Shown here: positions 50,700 through 60,476 of the stretch, piece by piece
Numbering within the stretch: position 1 is the first letter of the stretch
How the letters are laid out: each line of letters starts with the position of its first letter
DNA from: Glaciecola sp.
Lineage (GTDB): Bacteria > Pseudomonadota > Gammaproteobacteria > Enterobacterales > Alteromonadaceae
Length of the DNA stretch: 64,000 nucleotides
Assembly: GCA_018623155.1 (NCBI GenBank)
Contig: JAAZVZ010000001.1
Location: 1 to 64,000 of the forward strand
Direction: 5' to 3'
Program-made: the position numbers and the translations under genes
The notes under the pieces: model-generated
The model's database searches: none
Seen by the model: the letters and a program-made list of their open reading frames with translations, nothing else
Told to the model about the DNA's origin: nothing

Positions 50700-50723
50700 A
50701 AAACTGGCCTTAAAACTGGCCTA
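50700..50723. repeat. Tandem 12-bp repeat in the mrcA-pilM intergenic region
   Basis: AAAACTGGCCTT is followed at once by AAAACTGGCCTA. The surrounding 276-bp divergent intergenic region (50558-50833) holds the promoters of both operons, but no clear consensus promoter was found. Regulatory role unproven. Confidence 0.6.
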
Positions 50724-50833
50724 CTACGCATAGATTTAAGGATATATTTGTATACCTAAGTGTGATTTTACGGATCCCTAATCACTCAGCAGGGGATATG
50801 CTTAATATAGGATATAAATAAGAGGTTCAACTT

Positions 50834-51901
50834 GTGCAGCGTTCTTGGTTTACACGAAAAAAACGACCAACATTGGGTATTGATATTGGCTCTAGTGCTG
50901 TCAAAGCATTGCTTTTACAACCTAATGATGATGATTTGAGTGTGTTGGGGGCAGTCATTGAGCAAATCCCAGAACAGGCGCTGCAAAACAGAGTAATCCA
51001 AGATTTTGATGCACTCGCACTAGCGTTAAAAAAAATCAAACGCCAAATCAATACCCATAACTGTGATGTAGCGCTTGCCATTGCTGGCTCTCATGTGATA
51101 TCGAAACGTGTGCAAGTCGAAACCCAACTCAGTGAGTATGACCTTGAAGAACAAATACTCCTGGAAGTTGACAGTTTTTTACCCTTTCCACTTGAAGACA
51201 TTTATTTGGACTTTGAACATTTGGGTGTCAGTCATACTCATCAAGGTAAAGATGATGTTTTGCTCACCGCGGCACATCGCGAATTAGTTGATTCACGATG
51301 TACTTTATTGCGTGAAGAAAAACTCGAACCCACAGTGATGGATGTAGAGTACAACGCACTCGTGAATGTGATACTCAAACATATAATCCCATCTTCTGAT
51401 TCCGTTGAGATCGTGTTACATATTGGTCATGAAATGATGCACATATGTGCTTTGTACGAAAACAAACTGGTGTATCACAAAGAACATCAATTTGGCTTGA
51501 GCGGTTTGGTCAGCGATGTCATGTCATCATACCAACAAGACCGAGATTCTGCGATAAAGTCCTTATTTGAAGACGACCTTGAACACAATTGGCGTGCATC
51601 AATTTACCCTATTTTTGTGGCGCATTGTGCGCAACAATGTCAACGCGCATTGCAGCTATTTCAACATTCTTTTGATTCGTGCAATAACAAGCGTATCTGG
51701 TTAAGTGGCGGCGTTTCCCAATTACCCGATATTCAAGAATTACTGGGTAACGAGTTGAATCACGGAATCAACATACTGAATCCTGTGGCAGATTTGAGAT
51801 GTCAAAATAACGTCGCTAGAGAGTTATTAACTCGCTATGGTTCACAGTTTACTCTAGCCTATGGACTATGTTCAGGGAGTATATTGTCATGTCATCGATA
51901 A
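50834..51901 (+). CDS. pilM: Type IV pilus inner-membrane platform protein PilM
   Basis: 355 residues from GTG 50834 (AAGAGG upstream). Actin-like ATPase fold with LGIDIGSSAVKALLL near 14-28. Cytosolic PilM binds the N-terminus of PilN and links the pilus motor complex. SGGVSQLPDIQELL is the second nucleotide-contact segment. It overlaps pilN and starts the pilMNOPQ operon. Confidence 0.94.
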   Translation: MQRSWFTRKKRPTLGIDIGSSAVKALLLQPNDDDLSVLGAVIEQIPEQALQNRVIQDFDALALALKKIKRQINTHNCDVALAIAGSHVISKRVQVETQLSEYDLEEQILLEVDSFLPFPLEDIYLDFEHLGVSHTHQGKDDVLLTAAHRELVDSRCTLLREEKLEPTVMDVEYNALVNVILKHIIPSSDSVEIVLHIGHEMMHICALYENKLVYHKEHQFGLSGLVSDVMSSYQQDRDSAIKSLFEDDLEHNWRASIYPIFVAHCAQQCQRALQLFQHSFDSCNNKRIWLSGGVSQLPDIQELLGNELNHGINILNPVADLRCQNNVARELLTRYGSQFTLAYGLCSGSILSCHR

Positions 51902-52488
51902 ACCTCCTTCCATGGCGCGAAAAAAAAGCCCAACAACAAAAACAGAGATATTTATCAGGGTTAGTTGGCATTGCACTCATTTGTTTTATGCTGGTTTGGG
52001 CCACCTCAAAAGGGTTGTATCATCTTATTAGCCAACAAGAGGCTCGCAATGCATTTTTGTCTCAACATATTACTCAACTCGATAAAGATATCGGTCAGAT
52101 TCAATTTATCAACAATAAACGTGATGCGTTAGCAAAGCGCATGAAATTAATTGAACAACTCCAACAGTCCCGTAATACCGCCGCGACGATTTTTTCCCAA
52201 TTAGTAAAACTGACGCCAGAAGGTATTCGTTTAACCTACTTTAGCCGAGTTGATAACACTCTTTTGATCGATGGTCAGACAAATTCTAACAATCGCTTAT
52301 CGACATTTATCCGCAATCTCAACGAATCAGCCTATTTTATTGCACCTGAATTATCTTCTGTAACCGCTTCCACAGGGTCGGCCCAAGCGCTAAGTGAGTT
52401 CCGGTTAACGATCTCATTATCGCAAGAGCTAGTTCCTGTGTCGGACTCTCTTGATGACACATTAGCCAGCTTAGAGGTTAAGAAATGA
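51889..52488 (+). CDS. pilN: Type IV pilus assembly protein PilN
   Basis: 199 residues from ATG 51889. The conserved N-terminal INLLPWREKK (residues 4-13) is the PilM-binding motif, followed by one transmembrane helix (about 24-44) and a periplasmic coiled coil and ferredoxin-like domain that pairs with PilO. Overlaps pilM by 13 bp and pilO by 4 bp. Confidence 0.94.
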   Translation: MSSINLLPWREKKAQQQKQRYLSGLVGIALICFMLVWATSKGLYHLISQQEARNAFLSQHITQLDKDIGQIQFINNKRDALAKRMKLIEQLQQSRNTAATIFSQLVKLTPEGIRLTYFSRVDNTLLIDGQTNSNNRLSTFIRNLNESAYFIAPELSSVTASTGSAQALSEFRLTISLSQELVPVSDSLDDTLASLEVKK

Positions 52489-53108
52489 ATTTCGACTTTC
52501 AGCAACTCAAAAAACTCAACCAACTGGATTTTGATCAAGTTCATCGATGGCCGCGTGAAATCCGCATAGTAGTTGCGATCATCGTTGCTTTATTCGTCAT
52601 AATATTAGGAAATTACCTACTAATCGCACCTAAACTACCTCAATTAGAACAGAGTCAACAAGCTGAAGAAAAATTACGTTCGCAGTTTCTGGCAAAACAG
52701 CGAATTGCATCCAACTTATCTATGTATCAAACACAATTTGCAGAACTAGAAAAAGATTTTTCGCAAATGCTCAAAGCATTACCAACCAGTAACGAAACCC
52801 CTGGCCTACTTGATGATATTACCTATGTTGGCACCACCTCTGGTTTGCGGTTTCAACTATTACAATGGCAACCAGAACAGCGTAAGAGTTTTTATACAGA
52901 GCTTCCCATTCAATTAGAAGTAACTGGGCAATATCACGCATTTGGCCAATTTGTTGCAAAAATTGCTAACTTACCCCGTATTGTGACGCTGCATGATTTT
53001 ACTGTGCATTTTTCTGACGACAATTTGCAGTTGCAAATGCAGGCACAGACTTATCGAACCAACGACCGCGACGATATCAGTTCGGCTTTAGCAGGTGCAT
53101 CACAATGA
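52485..53108 (+). CDS. pilO: Type IV pilus assembly protein PilO
   Basis: 207 residues. A short cytosolic part, one membrane helix (about 28-48), a coiled coil (about 50-95) and a periplasmic domain. It forms the alignment complex with PilN and PilP. ATGA overlaps join it to both neighbours. Confidence 0.93.
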   Translation: MNFDFQQLKKLNQLDFDQVHRWPREIRIVVAIIVALFVIILGNYLLIAPKLPQLEQSQQAEEKLRSQFLAKQRIASNLSMYQTQFAELEKDFSQMLKALPTSNETPGLLDDITYVGTTSGLRFQLLQWQPEQRKSFYTELPIQLEVTGQYHAFGQFVAKIANLPRIVTLHDFTVHFSDDNLQLQMQAQTYRTNDRDDISSALAGASQ

Positions 53109-53665
53109 AATCATATAGTTTGATCGGTATCTTGTTCTGTGGATTTATTGGCGGTTGTACTGCCGATATATCGGATTTAGAAAGCTTTGTTGCGACCACC
53201 AAAGCACAACCTGCTGGGTTGGTTGAGCCGAAGCCTGAGTTTGTTACCGTCCCAAGTGTGCAATACGAGGTGAAACACTTACGCAGTCCTTTTGCACGGC
53301 TCGAACAAGCCGCACAAGTCGAGTCGGCAAAACACCTCAAAAACTGTTTAACACCCGATTTTGATAGAAATAAAGATCCACTCGAGTTTTATGGTATTGA
53401 TGCCATTCAGCTTCAAGGCACTATTCAATTGCAAGATGATACGTTATCCACACAAACTCATTATGCATTATTAACGACCCACGATGGCAAAGTGCATAAA
53501 GTCCAGAGCGGTGATTTTATTGGGCTTTATCATGGCAAAATCATCGCAGTAGACAAGCGTAGTATTCACGTTCAACAAATGATCCCGGATGGAACAGGTT
53601 GTTATATCCAACAAAGTACCACTATTACCCTAGATAACCTCCATCAGGAGAAAGACAATGTATAA
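53105..53665 (+). CDS. pilP: Type IV pilus lipoprotein PilP
   Basis: 186 residues with a lipoprotein signal peptide and lipobox IGGC near residue 18. The C-terminal beta domain (about 85-175) links PilNO to the secretin PilQ. It overlaps pilQ by 8 bp. Confidence 0.93.
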   Translation: MKSYSLIGILFCGFIGGCTADISDLESFVATTKAQPAGLVEPKPEFVTVPSVQYEVKHLRSPFARLEQAAQVESAKHLKNCLTPDFDRNKDPLEFYGIDAIQLQGTIQLQDDTLSTQTHYALLTTHDGKVHKVQSGDFIGLYHGKIIAVDKRSIHVQQMIPDGTGCYIQQSTTITLDNLHQEKDNV

Positions 53666-55319
53666 GGTCATTATATTTTTCACCTCTTTCATTTTAGGCT
53701 TTGTATTGTCTACATCACCAAGTTTTGCAAACACTCTGTTAGGCATAGACTACAAAAGGATAAATGACCAAGTAGGTCAGATAACCCTAACATTTTCAGA
53801 CTTACCTCCAAGAGTAAATCAAGTAAGTGAAGCGTCACAAACGTCTTTGACATTTCTCAATACGTCACTTTCACCAGAACAACTCGTATATATTGATGTC
53901 ACTCAATTTGCGACCTTCATTGACTCTTTGGAAACATTTCAAGAAGCCAGTTCAGCGAAACTCGTCATTACCCATCAGAAGGCTGCAGTGATTAAGCAAA
54001 ATCAAAACGGTAACCAAATGCTAATTGAAGTGGCAGCTAAACCAGACCAAGCTCTGACTGCACAGCTTGTTGCCGGTTACACTGGCAAACCGATTTCGTT
54101 AGATTTTCAAGATGTGCCGGTACGTCAGGTCCTACAAATCATTGCACAACTAAATGGTTTTAACTTAGTCACAACCGATTCGGTGAATGGCGCAGTGACC
54201 TTAAACTTAAGCAATGTACCTTGGGATCAAGCGTTGGATATGATTTTAAAAATTCGAGGGTTGGACAAACGTATTGAAGGCAATATCTTACTCATTGCAC
54301 CACGTGATGAACTCAATGCACAAGAAACAGCCGAGTTACAAGCGCAACAACAAGTACAACAACTGATCCCCCTAACCAACAAAAATGTTTCCATCAATTA
54401 TGCTAAGGCATCCGATTTAGCGACTCTCTTGCGTTCAGCGAACGGAGGCCTTCTGTCACCGCGTGGATCGGTTGCTGTGGATGAACGAACTAACACTTTA
54501 TTGATCAGAGATACCAATGACTCCATTGCTGCGATTGAAGTACTCCTTGCAACGCTCGATGTTCCAGTAAAACAAGTACGCATCGAATCGCGTATGGTCA
54601 CCGTAAGAGATAATCTGGATAAACAGTTAGGTGTTCAGTGGGGCTTGACCGCTCAAAATGGCAGTGTTCGCACTTCCGGTAGTGCAGCAGCCAATAATGC
54701 TGCTGTCATTGGCAGCGACGCGGATTTGTCTCAGCGTCTCAATGTCAGTTTACCTGTTACCTCACCTGCAGGACGTATCGGGATTCAAGTTGCTAAATTA
54801 ATGGATGGTACAATTTTAGATTTAGAGCTTGCTGCGTTAGAGAGCGAAAACAAAGGTGAGATCATTGCGAGTCCTCGCATCACAGTTGCCAACCAACAAG
54901 AAGCCTATATTGAACAAGGGACTGAAATTCCTTATGTTCAAGCAACATCGTCAGGTGCGACATCAGTAGAATTCAAAAAAGCGGTACTCAGTTTGAAAGT
55001 CACCCCGCATATTACTCCGGATAATCGAATTATTTTGGATCTTACTGTTACACAAGACACTCGAGGTGAAACAGTTACCACACCAACAGGCCCTGCCGTG
55101 GCGATTGATACCCAAGAGATCAAGACTCAAGTATTAGTCGAAAACGGAGAGACGATCGTGTTAGGAGGTATATTTCAGCAAATTCGTACTGACGACGTAG
55201 CCAAAGTGCCCGTTTTAGGAGATATGCCAATCTTGGGCGGACTGTTTAAAAATGAAGTCAATATTGAACAAAAGCGTGAGCTGTTGATATTTGTCACACC
55301 CAAAATTATCACAGATTAA
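53658..55319 (+). CDS. pilQ: Type IV pilus secretin PilQ
   Basis: 553 residues, outer-membrane channel for the pilus. Signal peptide (about 1-24, ending FA), one AMIN domain (about 25-130), secretin N domains (about 140-310, ISLDFQDVPVRQVLQIIA), and the secretin pore domain (about 315-553) with VENGETIVLGGIF and a complete end. It is shorter than Pseudomonas PilQ because it has only one AMIN domain. Confidence 0.94.
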   Translation: MYKVIIFFTSFILGFVLSTSPSFANTLLGIDYKRINDQVGQITLTFSDLPPRVNQVSEASQTSLTFLNTSLSPEQLVYIDVTQFATFIDSLETFQEASSAKLVITHQKAAVIKQNQNGNQMLIEVAAKPDQALTAQLVAGYTGKPISLDFQDVPVRQVLQIIAQLNGFNLVTTDSVNGAVTLNLSNVPWDQALDMILKIRGLDKRIEGNILLIAPRDELNAQETAELQAQQQVQQLIPLTNKNVSINYAKASDLATLLRSANGGLLSPRGSVAVDERTNTLLIRDTNDSIAAIEVLLATLDVPVKQVRIESRMVTVRDNLDKQLGVQWGLTAQNGSVRTSGSAAANNAAVIGSDADLSQRLNVSLPVTSPAGRIGIQVAKLMDGTILDLELAALESENKGEIIASPRITVANQQEAYIEQGTEIPYVQATSSGATSVEFKKAVLSLKVTPHITPDNRIILDLTVTQDTRGETVTTPTGPAVAIDTQEIKTQVLVENGETIVLGGIFQQIRTDDVAKVPVLGDMPILGGLFKNEVNIEQKRELLIFVTPKIITD

Positions 55320-55383
55320 ACTTGAACATTTACCGTAAGACTGAGATAATCTCGCGTCTCGAAAATTTCACGAGGAAATTGGC

Positions 55384-55414
55384 GTCATGGCTCGTAGCAT
55401 GCCTACGGCGTGAC
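55384..55414 (+). other. Stem-loop in the pilQ-aroK gap
   Basis: GTCA..TGAC outer and CGTAG/CTACG inner pairs (CGTAGCATGCCTACG) form an interrupted stem-loop 70 nt upstream of aroK. There is no T run, so it is not a standard terminator. The 163-bp gap otherwise shows no gene. Confidence 0.35.
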
Positions 55415-55482
55415 ATTTGCTGGGATTGTACATAACTGAGCCCCAAGCATTTCTTTCACATTCACAAGCGAATTATCCAGAT

Positions 55483-55998
55483 ATGGCTGAAAAACGTAAT
55501 ATCTTTTTAGTTGGTCCTATGGGTGCTGGCAAAAGCACTATTGGTCGCCATCTAGCTGATGAGTTACATTTAGAGTTCTTTGATTCTGACCAAGAAATCG
55601 AGCGCAAAACTGGCGCTGATATCTCTTGGATTTTTGATATCGAAGGAGAAGATGGTTTCCGGAAGCGCGAAGCAGAAATGATCAACGAGTTAACCGACCG
55701 ACAAGGTATTGTCCTTGCTACAGGTGGTGGGTCTATAATTAACTCTGCAGTCCGCAACCGCCTATCTGCCCGTGGTATTGTTGTATATCTCAAAACAACA
55801 ATCGACAAGCAAGTAGCTCGCACACAGCGAGACAAACGTCGTCCGTTACTACAGGAAGACGACCCAGAAATTGTATTAACCAAACTTGCTGAAGAGCGCA
55901 ATCCATTATACGAAGAAGTTGCTGATTATATTGTGGATACTGATGAGCAAAGTGCACGCGCGGTAGCTAATCAGATAATGCAAAAAATCGGTCATTAA
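55483..55998 (+). CDS. aroK: Shikimate kinase
   Basis: 171 residues from ATG 55483 ([18 protein letters not shown]); the frame is open 22 codons further up but the family starts here. P-loop GPMGAGKST near 11-19, shikimate-binding DSDQEIE and GFRKREAE, and GGGSI. It phosphorylates shikimate in aromatic amino acid synthesis. aroB follows 28 bp later. Confidence 0.95.
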   Translation: MAEKRNIFLVGPMGAGKSTIGRHLADELHLEFFDSDQEIERKTGADISWIFDIEGEDGFRKREAEMINELTDRQGIVLATGGGSIINSAVRNRLSARGIVVYLKTTIDKQVARTQRDKRRPLLQEDDPEIVLTKLAEERNPLYEEVADYIVDTDEQSARAVANQIMQKIGH

Positions 55999-56026
55999 CA
56001 CCGTAAAACTATGAGCGAATCGCCCC

Positions 56027-57109
56027 ATGCATACCCTTACCGTTGAACTTGGGGCGCGTAGCTACCCCATAATTATCTCCCCAGACTGCTTAAACAAAGC
56101 AACGGTTACACCGTTAATCAAAACGAATAAAGTCGTAATTGTTACTAACGAGACCGTTGCGCCTTTATATTTGTCACAAGTGCTGAACGCTCTAGAAGAT
56201 TTCAGTTTGTCGCATATCGTTTTGCCCGACGGCGAGCAATACAAAGACTTAACGAGATTCGAACAAATTCAAACATTTCTGCTTGAACAACATGCCTCAA
56301 GGGATACCACCTTGATTGCTTTAGGTGGTGGTGTCATAGGTGATTTAACTGGTTTTGCAGCGGCATGCTTTCAACGGGGTATTGATTTTATTCAAATGCC
56401 GACCACGTTATTATCTCAAGTAGACTCATCTGTCGGTGGTAAGACAGCGGTTAATCATCCGCTTGGCAAAAATATGATTGGTGCGTTTTATCAGCCTCAA
56501 GCGGTATTTATCGATCCGACCACATTAAGCACTCTGCCAGCTAGAGAATTTGCAGCAGGCATGGCCGAAGTCATCAAATATGGCGTGATCTACGATGGCG
56601 AATTCTTTGCTTGGCTTGAACAAAATGCGGACGCCTTAAAGGCCTTAGATATGCCCAGTTTACGCTATGCAATTGAGCGTTGTTGCGCCATTAAAGCAGA
56701 GATTGTTGCGCAGGACGAACAGGAGCGTGGGCTTCGCGCATTACTCAATTTAGGACACACCTTTGGACATGCTATTGAGGCTGAAATGGGCTATGGGAAC
56801 TGGCTGCATGGTGAAGCTGTTGCCGCAGGTATCAATATTGCCTCAAAAGTTGCTATGGCACATAACATGGTGACTGCATCTGATTGTCAACGCATTGAAG
56901 CACTGCTTGAGGCGTTTGAGTTACCTGTTGACGGCCCTAAAGATATGAACTATCAAATCTACGTAAAACATATGGCCCACGACAAAAAGGTACAAGCCGG
57001 TAACATACGCTATATCTTACCTACGAGTATTGGTTCAGCGGTAGTAACCGATGCAGTCGATACTGAAGTTTTAATAGCAATTTTAGGGGACGACGTCCGA
57101 ACAAAATAA
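56027..57109 (+). CDS. aroB: 3-dehydroquinate synthase
   Basis: 360 residues. NAD- and metal-dependent cyclisation of [12 protein letters not shown] near 65, [33 protein letters not shown], and the metal ligands in [12 protein letters not shown] and [10 protein letters not shown]. The stop is followed by the damX remnant and then dam. Confidence 0.96.
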   Translation: MHTLTVELGARSYPIIISPDCLNKATVTPLIKTNKVVIVTNETVAPLYLSQVLNALEDFSLSHIVLPDGEQYKDLTRFEQIQTFLLEQHASRDTTLIALGGGVIGDLTGFAAACFQRGIDFIQMPTTLLSQVDSSVGGKTAVNHPLGKNMIGAFYQPQAVFIDPTTLSTLPAREFAAGMAEVIKYGVIYDGEFFAWLEQNADALKALDMPSLRYAIERCCAIKAEIVAQDEQERGLRALLNLGHTFGHAIEAEMGYGNWLHGEAVAAGINIASKVAMAHNMVTASDCQRIEALLEAFELPVDGPKDMNYQIYVKHMAHDKKVQAGNIRYILPTSIGSAVVTDAVDTEVLIAILGDDVRTK

Positions 57110-57117
57110 ATTCGATC

Positions 57118-57290
57118 ATGCTGAACGCATCCACTTCTCCCAATGAGGTTTGTTTGTTGAAAAGAATTGGTAGGCAAGAAGCGCTCAGCATTGTAAACTC
57201 TTTACCATCATAAATTATAGCTGCGGGTGCGTTTGCCAAATCGAGTCTAGCAGTACAACGTGAAATACTCTTAACTAATGACAATAACCA
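57118..57290 (+). pseudogene. damX: damX remnant: end of the SPOR domain, interrupted by a stop
   Basis: From ATG 57118 the frame encodes 31 codons ending in EALSIVNSLPS, then TAA at 57211. In the same frame it goes on IIAAGAFAKSSLAVQREIL. Together this resembles the last 30 or so residues of DamX SPOR domains (pattern A..A...LP......PW.K....VQ..I). DamX is a division-site peptidoglycan-binding protein encoded between aroB and dam in E. coli and relatives. Nearly all of the gene is gone, so this reads as a deletion scar. The similarity is by eye from memory. Confidence 0.6.
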
Positions 57291-58108
57291 AGCATCGTGC
57301 ATGTTTAAAATGGGCCGGTGGCAAAAAAAAGTTAGTTCCTGAGATCCAGCGCTGTTTACCCAAGCGTGGCATTAAACGTTTGATTGAGCCATTTGTTGGT
57401 GGGGCCTCCGTCAGTTTGAATACCGATTATCCAGGATATGTTCTCAATGACATGAATCCTGATCTGGTTGGGTTTTATCAAGCTATTCAAACGGATGTGA
57501 CACGTTACATTGACGCGACTGCTGATATGTTCTCTCCTGAAAATAATACGCCTGACAGATATTACGAATTTCGAGAAGAATTTAACAAAAACAGTGATAC
57601 ATTTCGTCGTGCCTGTTTATTTTTATACCTTAACCGTCATGGCTTTAATGGTTTATGTCGTTACAACGCCAAAGGTGGTTATAATGTCCCTTTTGGACGC
57701 TACAAAAAGCCCTATTTCCCTGAAAGGGAATTAAAACATATGTCTGAAAAGCTCCAATCTGCACATTTGATGCAAGGGGACTTTTCAATCGCATTTGAGC
57801 AAGCTCAAAAAGGTGACGTAATTTACTGCGACCCGCCTTACACTCCATTAACTCTTACCGCGCATTTTACCGCTTATGCAGGTAATTCTTTTAGTCATCA
57901 GGAACAGTTGCGCCTTGTTGAATGTGCCAAGAACGCTCAAACAAAGGGGATCACAACTGTCATCTCCAATCACGACATTGCCATCACTCGAGAACTCTAC
58001 GCCGATGCAAGTCGCATCAAGGGGTTAAAAGTACACCGTTCTATTTCAAGACAAGCAGAAGGCAGAGTAAAAGTCAGAGAGTTATTAGCAATTTATTCTG
58101 CCATTTAA
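57278..58108 (+). CDS. dam: DNA adenine methyltransferase Dam
   Basis: 276 residues. Methylates adenine in GATC. SAM-binding LKWAGGKKKLVPEI at 10-23, FVGGASV, and the catalytic DPPY at 185-188. Full length. No strong ribosome binding site is seen upstream; the ATG falls at the end of the damX remnant, as expected after loss of most of that gene. It overlaps the convergent DUF2970 gene by 4 bp. Confidence 0.95.
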   Translation: MTITKHRACLKWAGGKKKLVPEIQRCLPKRGIKRLIEPFVGGASVSLNTDYPGYVLNDMNPDLVGFYQAIQTDVTRYIDATADMFSPENNTPDRYYEFREEFNKNSDTFRRACLFLYLNRHGFNGLCRYNAKGGYNVPFGRYKKPYFPERELKHMSEKLQSAHLMQGDFSIAFEQAQKGDVIYCDPPYTPLTLTAHFTAYAGNSFSHQEQLRLVECAKNAQTKGITTVISNHDIAITRELYADASRIKGLKVHRSISRQAEGRVKVRELLAIYSAI

Positions 58109-58290
58109 CCCAGCATGGCATTCACCCACGCAATGAGGCTAGCAATAAATAACAATACAAAAATAACTCCCACTATTAAGTATGGGACAAAGGAATTTGA
58201 TTTTGAGTCCTGTTCGTAGTTAGCCTGTGATTGAACGCCTATCGCGCTGGCCGCTACGGATTTAATAATTTGCCAAATATTCGGTTTCAA
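58105..58290 (-). CDS. DUF2970 single-helix membrane protein
   Basis: 61 residues from TTG 58290. The N-terminal NIWQIIKSVAASAIGVQSQAN and a C-terminal helix (about 36-58) match DUF2970, a small inner-membrane family of unknown function in proteobacteria. The TTG start has only a weak GAG upstream. It follows the next gene (58310-58705) by 19 bp on the same strand. Confidence 0.7.
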   Translation of the reverse strand: MKPNIWQIIKSVAASAIGVQSQANYEQDSKSNSFVPYLIVGVIFVLLFIASLIAWVNAMLG

Positions 58291-58309
58291 CTCTACACTC
58301 AGCTAGTGG

Positions 58310-58705
58310 TTACTGAGTAGCGGGGCGGTTTGGCGCACCAGAAGAATAATCAGAATCATTGTTTGGTGTGAGTAACTCGAGTAAATCAAGATAATGGAAT
58401 GTGCCAGAATCTGAGTTGGAAAATACCCAATCAAACCAACTGACTTGGTTTTGTTTTGCTGCAAGGCATTGATTAAGTTGACTTTGAGCAGTTTGAGATA
58501 ATTCAATCGGTGCAGATGAACGAGTTACAGAGCTCATTGGATTGGATGTGAGCGTAGATGTTTCAACGTCAGCTAAAGAAAACATGGAATCGGTTTGCAA
58601 AAAAGCATAGCAATCTTTCGCTTTACTATGAGCTAAGTAAGAATCAATGCCTACTACTGCAACAGCAAAAACCGCAAAGGCTACAACTTTATATGAAATA
58701 ACCAT
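58310..58705 (-). CDS. Hypothetical membrane-anchored or secreted protein
   Basis: 131 residues, not recognised. An N-terminal hydrophobic helix (about 4-24) acts as signal or anchor; the rest is polar and serine-rich with two or three cysteines and ends in a low-complexity tail. AGGA is well placed before ATG 58705, which supports it being a real gene. Possible operon with the DUF2970 gene. Confidence 0.6.
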   Translation of the reverse strand: MVISYKVVAFAVFAVAVVGIDSYLAHSKAKDCYAFLQTDSMFSLADVETSTLTSNPMSSVTRSSAPIELSQTAQSQLNQCLAAKQNQVSWFDWVFSNSDSGTFHYLDLLELLTPNNDSDYSSGAPNRPATQ

Positions 58706-58759
58706 AACATGTCCTAATTGAATTTAAGTTTTAAGTATAATGTAGTTTCTCATAAAAAC

Positions 58760-58789
58760 AAATGCTAGATGCATGAACATCTAGCATTT
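58760..58789. terminator. Intrinsic terminator after the porin gene
   Basis: AAATGCTAGATG and CATCTAGCATTT form a 12-bp stem with a 6-nt loop. On the minus strand it follows the porin stop by 36 nt with TGTTTTTA after the stem; the plus side also has a T run. It separates the porin from the hypothetical gene. Confidence 0.8.
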
Positions 58790-58824
58790 TTTTGTACACA
58801 TTTTAAACGAATAAGTTCAAAAAA

Positions 58825-59445
58825 TTATAAATCAAATGATTTGCTAAGTGATAGGTATAGTGATTCTGAGTCATCTAAGTCAGAGCCGCTTACGACTAAA
58901 CCTAAGCCTACATCAAATTCACCAACTGATGTACCATAACCAAGCTCAAAGTATTCACCCTCAGTGTCTTTGCCAAAGAAACCCGCTGTCGCGTATAGAC
59001 CACTTTCGCCTTCAACAGTAAGGCCAACGAAGTCATAATCGACATCCATCTCATTATCAACAGGGCCATCCCATGTACCCACTGAATACTCAAGGCTGAA
59101 CATACCAGCACTTAAACCGAAATTAAATTCGTTGTATGCAGAATCAAAATCACCTGTATATTGATACGTTGTATAACCAACGCTACCACTTACACCATCA
59201 GTAATATCAAAACCGTATCCACCATATAAATCGACTTCCAAACCATCTTCTACTTCAGCCGTCCAAACACCGGCATAAAATCCACCATTTTCATAATCAA
59301 CACCTGCAGATGCTGATGCAGATTCAGTTTGTTGAATACCACGGAAATGATAATCAGATACGATGCCAACATTTGCCGACCAATCGGCCATTGCTGTCGT
59401 TGAAAGTAAAGCCGTTGCGATGACGGTTAATTTTGCTAGTTTCAT
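58825..59445 (-). CDS. TorF-family putative porin (Gcw_chp domain)
   Basis: 206 residues from ATG 59445, with GGAG 7 nt upstream. Signal peptide (about 1-20, ending MA). The mature part starts DWSANVGIVSDYHFRGIQQT, the Gcw_chp/TorF signature, and has alternating beta strands rich in Tyr and Gly and a C-terminal SLSKSFDL. An outer-membrane beta-barrel of unknown substrate. Monocistronic, with its own terminator and promoter. Confidence 0.85.
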   Translation of the reverse strand: MKLAKLTVIATALLSTTAMADWSANVGIVSDYHFRGIQQTESASASAGVDYENGGFYAGVWTAEVEDGLEVDLYGGYGFDITDGVSGSVGYTTYQYTGDFDSAYNEFNFGLSAGMFSLEYSVGTWDGPVDNEMDVDYDFVGLTVEGESGLYATAGFFGKDTEGEYFELGYGTSVGEFDVGLGLVVSGSDLDDSESLYLSLSKSFDL

Positions 59446-59789
59446 GTGTTTCTCCATTGAGTAAAATTATATCCTGAACACTTATAAAAAGTGCTTTTTA
59501 GGAATTTAGTAAATTTGTGATGTACTAACATAACTAATTCAAAATGTGCGCCAATTTTGTAAAACATTGTTTTTATTGCATAAAAACACAATCTTCATGA
59601 GAGATTTACATTTTTTTAAAGTGATGCAACCTGTCATTGCACCAAAATAGTGAGCTCCGCCCCATCATGGCTCATAATAAGTGAATAACAATACCTCGGA
59701 TAGATGATTAAACTAAGATTGGATTTGGGGTCGGAGGTGTTTCTCGTGTAAAATGCTCACCAATTTTAGCGACAAAAAAGGCTGGCCAA
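59446..59789. other. Intergenic region between the porin gene and rpe
   Basis: 344 bp with no gene. On the minus side a perfect TATAAT (59466-59471) lies about 20 nt before the porin ATG, without a good -35. On the plus side TTGGGG-18-TAAAAT (59725-59754) is a candidate rpe promoter. The rest is AT-rich. gph-like sequence was not seen here or between rpe and trpS. Confidence 0.5.
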
Positions 59790-60464
59790 ATGAAACCCTA
59801 CTTAATTGCCCCTTCTATATTATCAGCAGATTTCGCCCGTCTCGGTGATGAGGTTGCTTCTGTCATCAACGCTGGTGCAGATATTGTGCATTTCGATGTC
59901 ATGGACAACCATTATGTTCCTAACCTTACCTTTGGTGCACCGATTTGCCAAGCTTTGCGCAATTACGGTATCACCGCCCCTATTGATGTGCATTTGATGG
60001 TTTCACCGGTCGATAGCCTAATTGAGCAGTTCATCGCAGCCGGAGCGAGCATGATTAGTTTTCACCCTGAGGCCTCACAACACATTGATCGCAGTATTGA
60101 ATTAATCAAAGCGGGTGGTTGCCAAGCTGGCTTAGTTCTAAATCCTGCGACGCCATTACATTATCTTGAACACGTATTACACAAGCTGGATTATGTTTTA
60201 CTTATGTCTGTCAATCCTGGATTTGGTGGACAAAAATTCATTCCTCATACGTTAACCAAAATTGCTCAAGTCAAGGCAATGTGTAGCCAAGTGAATCCTG
60301 ACATTCGAATCGAAGTTGATGGTGGCATTGGACCTGCTAATATTGCGCAAGTAGCTGCCGCGGGTGCCGATATGTTTGTCGCTGGTTCAGCTATTTTCAA
60401 CCAACCAGATTATCAGCAAGTGATTTCACAGATGCGTGAACAGCTTGCTACCGTAACATCATAA
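59790..60464 (+). CDS. rpe: Ribulose-phosphate 3-epimerase
   Basis: 224 residues, TIM barrel of the pentose phosphate pathway. [17 protein letters not shown] at the start, [16 protein letters not shown] with metal-binding His/Asp, [16 protein letters not shown] and [11 protein letters not shown] carry the active site. In E. coli gph separates rpe from trpS; here trpS follows after 12 bp. Confidence 0.96.
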   Translation: MKPYLIAPSILSADFARLGDEVASVINAGADIVHFDVMDNHYVPNLTFGAPICQALRNYGITAPIDVHLMVSPVDSLIEQFIAAGASMISFHPEASQHIDRSIELIKAGGCQAGLVLNPATPLHYLEHVLHKLDYVLLMSVNPGFGGQKFIPHTLTKIAQVKAMCSQVNPDIRIEVDGGIGPANIAQVAAAGADMFVAGSAIFNQPDYQQVISQMREQLATVTS

Positions 60465-60476
60465 GAGAAACCTAAC

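Noticed and set aside
57021..57302. 93-codon minus-strand open frame across the aroB end and the aroB-dam gap
   Set aside because: It is antisense to the end of aroB and to the damX remnant; the plus-strand frame shows family-like sequence and this one does not.
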